DNA of 64,000 nucleotides, taken from the NCBI GenBank assembly GCA_002803225.1, contig NXFV01001621.1, positions 35,402 to 99,401 of the forward strand, written 5' to 3'. Position numbers and translations under genes: made by a program. Below the pieces are notes generated by a model, which saw nothing but the letters and a program-made list of their open reading frames with translations, searched no databases and was not told the origin of the DNA. Source of the stretch: Gamarada debralockiae. Taxonomy: Eukaryota > Ascomycota > Leotiomycetes > Helotiales > Hyphodiscaceae. Below, piece by piece: positions 57,827-64,000 of the stretch. Position 1 is the stretch's first letter. The number at the start of each line of letters is the position of its first letter.

Positions 57827-58475
57827 CTAGTATAGAGCTCCCAATTCCGCAGACATGACTTGAATCACATCATCATAGCTGTATTTCACTCTTCCCTGGG
57901 CATCCTTTACCTCCTTAGCGAGCTTTTGTGTATGTCGTACCTGGGCAGCTGCCAACTCACGCAGAAACTCCTCGGGGAACACCCAGTCGTCATCTTCAAA
58001 AATCTCTGGTGATACATACTGCACATCCCAGCCGACCCACAATCGTCGCAGGGGTGAACGCGGCGACGTATTTTCGTATATAAATAGTATGAGTGACAGT
58101 GGTATGACTCGAGTCTTGTCCCGTTTCAAGGCCAGAGCCTGCAGAAGTGGTTTTTAAGCCGACGACGCCTGAAGATAATCCGTGAGGCAAAAGAACTTGC
58201 ATAGTAATGGCCAGTCTATATCGTCGAATATCGATGACCTACAATTGAACGGCCAGTCTAATCCTTGGCACTCACGATCGGATAGCCATCTCTCGAAAAC
58301 CTCGACAGTTTCGGCATCTACCTCTGAAAGTAGTACAACTCGTTCGTGAGTCTCCTTGAACCCGTTTGTGAGCGTGGACTGAAAAAATGACAAGCAGGCG
58401 CAGAGTCATTGCTCATTAAGATGAAAGGGACGCTTACTATTCCCAACTAGAATGGTGACTGATGTATTGCGGTTG
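57827..58475 (-). pseudogene. BTB/POZ-domain protein gene with in-frame stops
   Basis: The frame from about 58475 reads TSVTILVGNSKRPFHLNEQ, stop, LCACLSFFQSTLTNGFKETH and RVVLLSEVDAETVEVFERWL, a typical fungal BTB core (PFYLHExLLCxxSxFFxxAL...E....V.LxexdpxtvexFxxWL). It then meets TAA at 58156-58154 and resumes KPLLQALALKRDKTRVIPLS and YENTSPRSPLRRLWVGWDVQ, ending at 57827. All parts share one frame, so the damage is two point nonsense changes. BTB proteins mediate protein-protein contacts, often in Cul3 ligases. Intron-containing alternatives do not remove the first stop. Confidence 0.65.
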
Positions 58476-59462
58476 GTCTGACGCGATCGTTTTCTTGCCC
58501 AACTTGCGTCCCAAAATAGGTGGGAGAAATGTCAGCGCCTGGTGACTGTTTATACACTTAGTCGGCGTACTTTGGAGTACTTATTGGAGGTTGCTGGCTC
58601 TCGCACCCCCTGCGGGTACCGCTAAATTCAATTTGGCCGGAGTGGGAGCCACCCTTTTGCTGAAGCTTCTCGAATCGAATTAACCTCTCGTAATTCTCAC
58701 ATGTACGTTTCAGCCTTTTACTGTAATAGCAACAAGATTCAATCCGCCTTACCCACCTTGTCTCAATATTGAAGTCTTCTTCCAAGAATCCTCAATGTTG
58801 TGTCTCTTTGCAATGTGGCCCTTTAGATCCCAGCATTAAATTTCTTCAAATTGATAATTGAATCTGTGTTTTAAATATCTCTGGATTTTCAGTTTGAACT
58901 CAAAGATGAAAGCCAAAAATGTCCTCTCTTGACTGGGCGACTACCTCAGCCTTACTCGTAAACCAGCAAAGTGGCTTACTTTTCTTTGATTTCCTAGAGA
59001 TTGACTTAACACGGACCCTAATTTTAGATGAACCCTTCCCGCATTTATCAGACCGAATCAAGTCATTTCAGCTACGAAGTGCACGATAAGTGAGAGAGCC
59101 TCGCCTGGCTGCAGCTCGTCCCACTTCCCACTTGGCTGGGAGCCTTCGCTAATGCAAGGGAACTTTTCCTCAACGTGTGATAGGCCAAGTATCAGCCTTG
59201 TCAAATCTGTGCAGCACAGAAGCGTGACGGCTGGAGCTAATGCACGGGACTTTCATTTGCCCAATCATCGGAGTCCGTTGATCCTAATCGTGACGGGGCA
59301 GACTTGGATATTTGACCTGCATTCTCCTTTCGCTGCCTTCTTCCTCAACTTCCATCTCTCATCTTCCGCACCAAGATCCCTCTTCCCGTCTTCGGCTTCT
59401 CAAAATCTTAACTAATCGACAAATCTCAACTTTGACATCGGAGATCAACACTGAATTTCAGT
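58476..59462. other. intergenic, upstream of the Clr5-TPR gene
   Basis: No supported gene in about 1 kb. Pyrimidine-rich sequence precedes the ATG at 59463, as in many fungal promoters. Confidence 0.35.
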
Positions 59463-61760
59463 ATGGCTGCCTCAGCCCCGAACTATTTCGAAGACATAGC
59501 AGCATCCTTCACATCTGCAACGTCTGGAGGTGCTCCTCAAACTTTATCAGGCACTAGATTGCGACCGCAACTTTCCAGAGAGCAGTGGGAGGATCTTAAA
59601 CCGCTTATTCGACGGCTGTATATCGAAGAGAACAGGACTTTTAGATACATTACGAATTTCCTCGCGAAAGGTTATTACTTCCGTCCGACGTAAGACCCCA
59701 CGATCTTTCTTTTTAGCGGTTGTTAAGATTGGTATAGAAAGAAGCAGTTCACCAGCAAAACCATCGAATGGGGCTTCAAGAAGAACACCAATAAGACGGA
59801 GAGGAGAGCAATCTTGCAGAATGTCGGTCGCGTTAAAGAGAAGGTTGTTGTGGATATGTCCGGCCGGAAACATAATATAATGAAGCTTGAGCGTTGGCAG
59901 AAAGAGATCAAGAAAGAAAGCTTTGGCCACCCTCCACCAATAACTTCCACTGCGGACTCATTAATCGTCACAGGTAAGTGAAACAAATGAACGATCAACC
60001 GTTGTTGCAATGGTAACTGACTGACCTGATCAGACAACTCGGATTCGCCATCCCATCGTTGGGCAAATGTTGATGTCCTCAATTCCCCGAAATTAACTCA
60101 TCTCTTGGAAAACTTGGCGATTGAAACCATCGGTCTGCCAGATGACATCGACGCGCTTGTCCCTCCGGCTCCATCCGATGAGTACCACAGCCCTAGTGCA
60201 AGGGACTTCATTACTTGCGCCGAGTTGAAGATTATATCTCAGAATGGGAATGGTTCATCGAACATCTGCGACGGTTGTGAGACAGCTGGCGTCCCAGCCC
60301 CAGCCCCCAATGCTGTCCAGCCTTTTCAGCTTAGTATACATTCAAGCAAACAACCTAAGTTGACGCCATTTAACTTTCCCAATTCCGATGCTTGGTTCCC
60401 TTCTGGCAATCAAATCAAAGTTCAAGCCAGTCCCTTCAATGAGCTGTATCCGTTTCCTTTTTTCACCGCCCGGTCCCAAAGACTTCAAAGTTCTGAGGCA
60501 TTTGTCCAAAGTTACAAGAAGAAAGAGAGCGACTACAGAAACAAGCTTGAGCAATTACAGCGAGCTGGATTCAAAGAGAACCACTCCGTGGTACTTGGTC
60601 TTATGATACGCTTGGCTGATGTTTACTCTGATCAAGGAAAGGAAAGACAAGCGGAAAATCTGTATAGGAAATTTATTTCCGCTCAACAAAAACTGGATGG
60701 AACCCGGTCTGTGGAAGTCTTACTAGCGGAGATTGATCTTATCCGGAGCATTTCTTCGCAAGGGAGAGTTTTGGAGGCCAAAGGCATGCTTGACGACGTA
60801 TGCACAGCAATAGCCAAGAGATTTGAGCCAGACCATCTGATATTTCGGAAGGCCTTGGAGGCTAGAATTAGGATTTTCGCTCTGATACGGGATCACGAGA
60901 AAGAAGAGGCTCTTTGTCGAGATCTAGTGCAAATAAATATAGTCAATCTGGGTCCCAGACACCCGGGTACACTGGATGCTATATGCAGACTAGGTACGGC
61001 GATGAGAAGTAGAAAACGATACGCCGAGAGTGAACGACTTCAACGAATCGCGGTACAGCTTTACCAAGAAGCCCATCCGGAGCTATTTTACGATATCTGC
61101 TGGTCGTTAATAGAGCTAGGAAAGTCCATCGAAGATCAAGATCGACTTGAAGAGGCTGTCAAATTATATCGCGCAATCTCGAAGAAGGCTAAGGAAGGGT
61201 TGGGAGACGAGCACGATACTACCATGGACTGCGATTACTGGCTGGGCCGGGGATTACAGAAGAAAGGTCTCCTTCAAGAGAGCGAAGATTTCCTTGAAAC
61301 AACAGCAAGGGCTCAGTTGAAAGCCTTGGGAGAGGATCACAGACATACCCTATGGACTATGTGTAAGCTTGGAGAGATCTTACGTAAGAGAGGTAAGTAT
61401 GACGAATGCTTGATCTGGCTAGAGAAGAGCTTTCGGAAAAGCCTCGCGCTTGTTGAGCTCAATTACGGCCTCAGAATGAATTGCTGTGCTGAAATAGGAT
61501 TGTGTTACGAAAATCAAGGATGTTACATCGACGCTTTGGCATTATACGAGGAATTAATAGGACTTCTTCGAGCTGCGAACGGAGATCACCATCTAAAAAT
61601 CTCTAAGGTTCAAGATTGGGTTGATGAGTTTCACGAAAGGATAGACGAAGAAGAAAGCGAAGGGGTGTCAGATGAGAACTTTGCTCTGGCTATTGCTATG
61701 GCAACGGTTTGTTTATACATATCTCGGGTTCTAGTAACCCTACGATTCTTCCCTCCTTAG
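59463..61760 (+). CDS. Clr5-domain and TPR-repeat protein
   Basis: Three exons (59463..59689, 59738..59973, 60034..61760) join in phase to 729 residues. The N-terminal Clr5 domain spans residues 38-92: WEDLKPLIRRLYIEENRTFR, then KGYYFRPTKKQFTSKTIEWG and FKKN, split by the first intron (48 bp). The middle is Pro/Ser-rich. From about residue 330 there are kinesin-light-chain-like TPRs: VVLGLMIRLADVYSDQGKER, HPGTLDAICRLGTAMRSRKR, DHRHTLWTMCKLGEILRKRG, LRMNCCAEIGLCYENQGCYI. Clr5 was named for a heterochromatin/silencing factor in fission yeast; in filamentous fungi it often heads TPR proteins of unknown role. A minor alternative splice near 61709 (GTTTGT donor) would change only the last residues. 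It looks intact. Confidence 0.82.
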
Positions 61761-62479
61761 ATATCAATATATTTATGATTTTTGCCTCACAATATGTCTG
61801 ATTCGACAAGGAGACAGCGAAGAAGGAGATATTCGGCTAGAGCCGTTCCAAAATCAAGGCTTCAGTTCAGCGGCCTGGCGAGAGCTGGCTGTGCGCCACC
61901 AACACAGTTCAAGTCTTGGGTTTGGGAACGCAAACTCTTGCCTGAAAGATCCACGTCCGTTGGGTGGGTGATTGATTCGGAAGATTCAAAAAGCTGCTTC
62001 GGTTGAGGAATATCCAGAATGCTGATCCTACTGGGGCGTCTGCGAATGCGAATTGCGGTCGAGGTGAAGCAATCTTGAGCAACGGTACAGGCACACTCTG
62101 GTCTGGCGTCGGCCCCGGCGTACCTCCAGATTGGCCGAAGTGTTGGGAGGGAGGCACGGTTCCACAAGTTCCAACAATAAGCAACAATACTTCCAACAAC
62201 CCCAGGAATATTTCTAGGCATCCATCACCGACATAGCACCTTCCATTCAGATAATTCCCAGAGCACGCAACTAGGAACAAACGACACACCATCCATTCTA
62301 TTCAACCTGTTGCGTCTTCATCTCATCACCCCTATCCTCCCCACATCCTGCCTCCACCTCCCAACCCTCACATCCGCCATTCCCAACATACCCCCGCACT
62401 CGACACCCCACCAAACCCTACAAAGTCATCCCAAGCGTACCTTCACTGCTCCACCTCCCCCTTCCATCAACTTTGCGGC
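61761..62479. other. intergenic or decayed sequence after the Clr5-TPR gene
   Basis: Plus-strand frames (61782-62236) contain protein-like stretches such as GVGPGVPPDWPKCWEGG, broken by a stop near 62005. No family was recognised; it may be a decayed small gene. Confidence 0.25.
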
Positions 62480-62760
62480 CTCTACACAGTCTACCTCACA
62501 GCCGGGCACTCACTCCGCGCCCAGTCGGCAGCCATCCAGAACGACATCACCTGTCACATTCGGTCGACCTTGGACGGTATCCCCAAACACAAAATCGTTT
62601 ATCATGTAGCCGGCATTGACGAAAAACTATTTTCTGCAATCCGCTCAGGTCCATAAGTCTATCTAGTGGAATGTGACGTCGATTCAGAACCTCTACATGA
62701 TGAGATAGCGAAGTATCGAGCCCCACTTCTGTGTTGCCTAGAATTAGAATCTAACCGAGT
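62480..62760 (+). pseudogene. small I9-inhibitor-like protein fragment
   Basis: The frame reads LYTVYLTAGHSLRAQSAAIQ, then HKIVYHVAGIDEKLFSAIRS, then a TAA at 62654-62656, then VYLVECDVDSEPLHDEIAKY. This resembles small fungal secreted proteins related to the subtilisin propeptide/I9 inhibitor fold (TVYLxPGHxLExHsxxIxxDIxxxI...GIDExLLxAIRSDPGV). The stop falls where the family has a Gly-Val run, so one base change is enough. No signal peptide is in the same frame. Family assignment is from memory and tentative. Confidence 0.4.
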
Positions 62761-63356
62761 CCCAGGAGTGTACGGCGTGTATCCATCATCTGGTTGAACG
62801 CTAGCACGGCATGGAAAGGCTATTGGGAGGGGTTTAAGTCCGCATGTGAGCTGCGTGCTGGAGAGGAAGATTTGGGATCGGGCGGTGTGGTTTAGGGAGG
62901 GAATTGGAGATGAGCTTTTGGAGAGGATTAGAGGGGCGGGTGAGTGAATTTGGTTGAGTCTGATTATGCTGTTGATCTGGGGTGGTATGGGGAGGAGCGG
63001 TTGGGGTCTGGGCAGATGGAAGGGGGTCCTTTTGTGTTTAGTTGGGCATTCGGCGGTTTGATCGTGTTTGTGGGTTTGACGTGAGGTTGCGACGCTGCAC
63101 AGGCGAAATAAGGAAAGCGGTGGTCATGCTGGGCAGGAGGATCATGTCATACAGTGGAAGCAGAGGTTGTTTGAGATTTTCATTCTCTTAAGTATGCAAG
63201 CGATCGCTTTAACGCGACGCCGTCTATTTAAAATGCAGCGCATTGCAGATCCTGGTATCACAGCCGTGAACCCCCAAACACCATGCTAAAAGCAAGTCGG
63301 ACCCATATGTACACCCCACTGTCAATATCAAATTCCATCCGTTGAGCTTATCCACC
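62761..63356. other. intergenic, nothing recognised
   Basis: G-rich sequence (62800-63060) and a plain stretch beyond it. No gene. Confidence 0.35.
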
Positions 63357-63948
63357 TTACTGACCAAGCGACCCCCCAATCGTAGTCAAGTAATTGCATC
63401 TTGTCTGCTGATCCTGCGGAACAGCTTCCATACTAACCTTCGCCGGGTCACTAACAAAATGAATGCGCCCCATGCCGAAATGATTCCATTGCGGCGCAGA
63501 AGACAACTTCAACTTATTCGGATCCTGCGTGCGAATAAAGCTTGCCCAATAAGCCTGAATCATCGGATTCAAGCTAACCTGCGGCTCAGTCGTCACCGTG
63601 TTCCAAATCGAGTTCAACTCGTCGCAATGAGTGACGCCTAGTCCAGAGTCGATGTTGGAGGCCGAGGCAACGTCCCAGCGGTATAGCCAGCTTTGCCCAC
63701 TGGCTTTGTCGAAGATAGTAGAGATCCAGATGCCTGGACACGTGTAGCGCATGTCGCCGTAGGCGTTAGCGGCGGTGCGCCAGTAGGGGCCTGCGTTGGG
63801 GAACTGTTCGGCTTGGGGGTAGAGCTGGTTTATTTGGGCGAGATCGGAAGCGGTGAGCTTGATGAAGTTGTTTTTGAGGAAGTTGTTTACGTCGGTGTAG
63901 TTGTTTATTGTTTTTGGGGTGAAGATTGTGCCTTCGTTTGTCACGTCG
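63357..63948 (-). CDS. carboxylesterase type B, C-terminal part
   Basis: The last exon of a minus-strand gene whose start lies beyond the window: a branch-like CTAAC and CCCAG acceptor precede 63948. It gives 196 residues. It reads TKNxx-like VNNFLKNNFIKLTASDLAQI, GDMRYTCPGIWIS, YRWDVASASN and GVTHCDELNSIWN, which holds the catalytic-His region of the COesterase family (GxxHxxEL). Then PMIQAYWASFIRTQDPN, the usual C-terminal block. These secreted or cytosolic serine hydrolases act on carboxyl esters and lipids. The Ser and acid catalytic residues are outside the window. Confidence 0.85.
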
Positions 63949-63981
63949 CTGGGTTGTGTTAGTTTGAGGATGAACGGAAAA

Positions 63982-64000
63982 GGGGGGGGGGGGGGGGGGG
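63982..64000. repeat. poly-G tract at the window edge
   Basis: Nineteen consecutive G residues reach the last base of the window and may continue. It falls in what should be an intron of the carboxylesterase gene on the minus strand (poly-C there). It could be a real homopolymer or a contig-end artefact. Confidence 0.9.

Noticed and set aside
62310..62609. 99-codon plus-strand frame as a secreted protein
   Set aside because: It starts from a non-ATG codon and is Pro/Ser/Thr low-complexity. The adjacent frame carries the I9-like sequence.
1..64000. tRNA, rRNA, CRISPR arrays, bacterial operons
   Set aside because: None was recognised by eye on either strand. The 17-bp array at 38249 has no spacers, so it is a minisatellite and not CRISPR.

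Overview
The window is nuclear DNA of a filamentous ascomycete (Pezizomycotina; a Leotiomycetes/Helotiales-like genome is my guess, not shown by any marker). The evidence is many short spliceosomal introns (about 47-100 bp, GTRNGY donors, CTAAC/CTGAC branch sites, YAG acceptors), fungus-specific families (HET, Clr5, DUF6604-like, fungal transcription factors, F-box, BTB), and a mannitol-1-phosphate dehydrogenase gene. No bacterial operons, rRNA, tRNA or CRISPR were seen.

Layout. 0-6.4 kb: a 5'-truncated C2H2 zinc-finger gene that runs into a mosaic of broken fragments (GT2 glycosyltransferase, PF04185-type acid phosphatase, an Hsp70-like phosphate loop, a fungal 'RLDKFGRAI' family). 6.9-10.8 kb: a frameshifted membrane-protein gene, a pogo-like transposon end and an intact four-exon transcription-factor-like gene. 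10.8-12 kb: a candidate ~1.07 kb DNA element with inverted ends. 12.3-14.5 kb: a lineage-specific membrane protein. 16-20 kb: an intact alpha/beta hydrolase, a truncated paralogue, and a DUF6604-type pseudogene abutting it.

21.4-35 kb is the conserved core: a Cdc25/Acr2-like rhodanese phosphatase divergent from an RNase H gene, two small hypothetical genes, mannitol-1-phosphate 5-dehydrogenase (with a GC-AG intron), beta'-COP (SEC27, seven exons) and a five-exon glycine-rich-domain (GRDP) gene. 36-50 kb is accessory: HET, WD40, F-box, FAD-oxidase and SDR genes are all broken, while a crotonase ending in SKL is intact and an amino-acid permease has one frameshift. 50.9-64 kb holds a gene encoding five tandem 48-residue Arg/Ser-rich repeats behind a STAND-like N-terminus, hypothetical genes, pseudogenes with in-frame stops, a Clr5-TPR gene and the 3' part of a carboxylesterase.

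The clearest overall pattern is a contrast: conserved genes splice and translate without error, while accessory genes carry frameshifts or stops. Several of the stops fit CpA-to-TpA changes (RIP-like). This looks like an accessory compartment undergoing gene decay around a small conserved core. All splice junctions below were placed by hand from sequence and reading phase.
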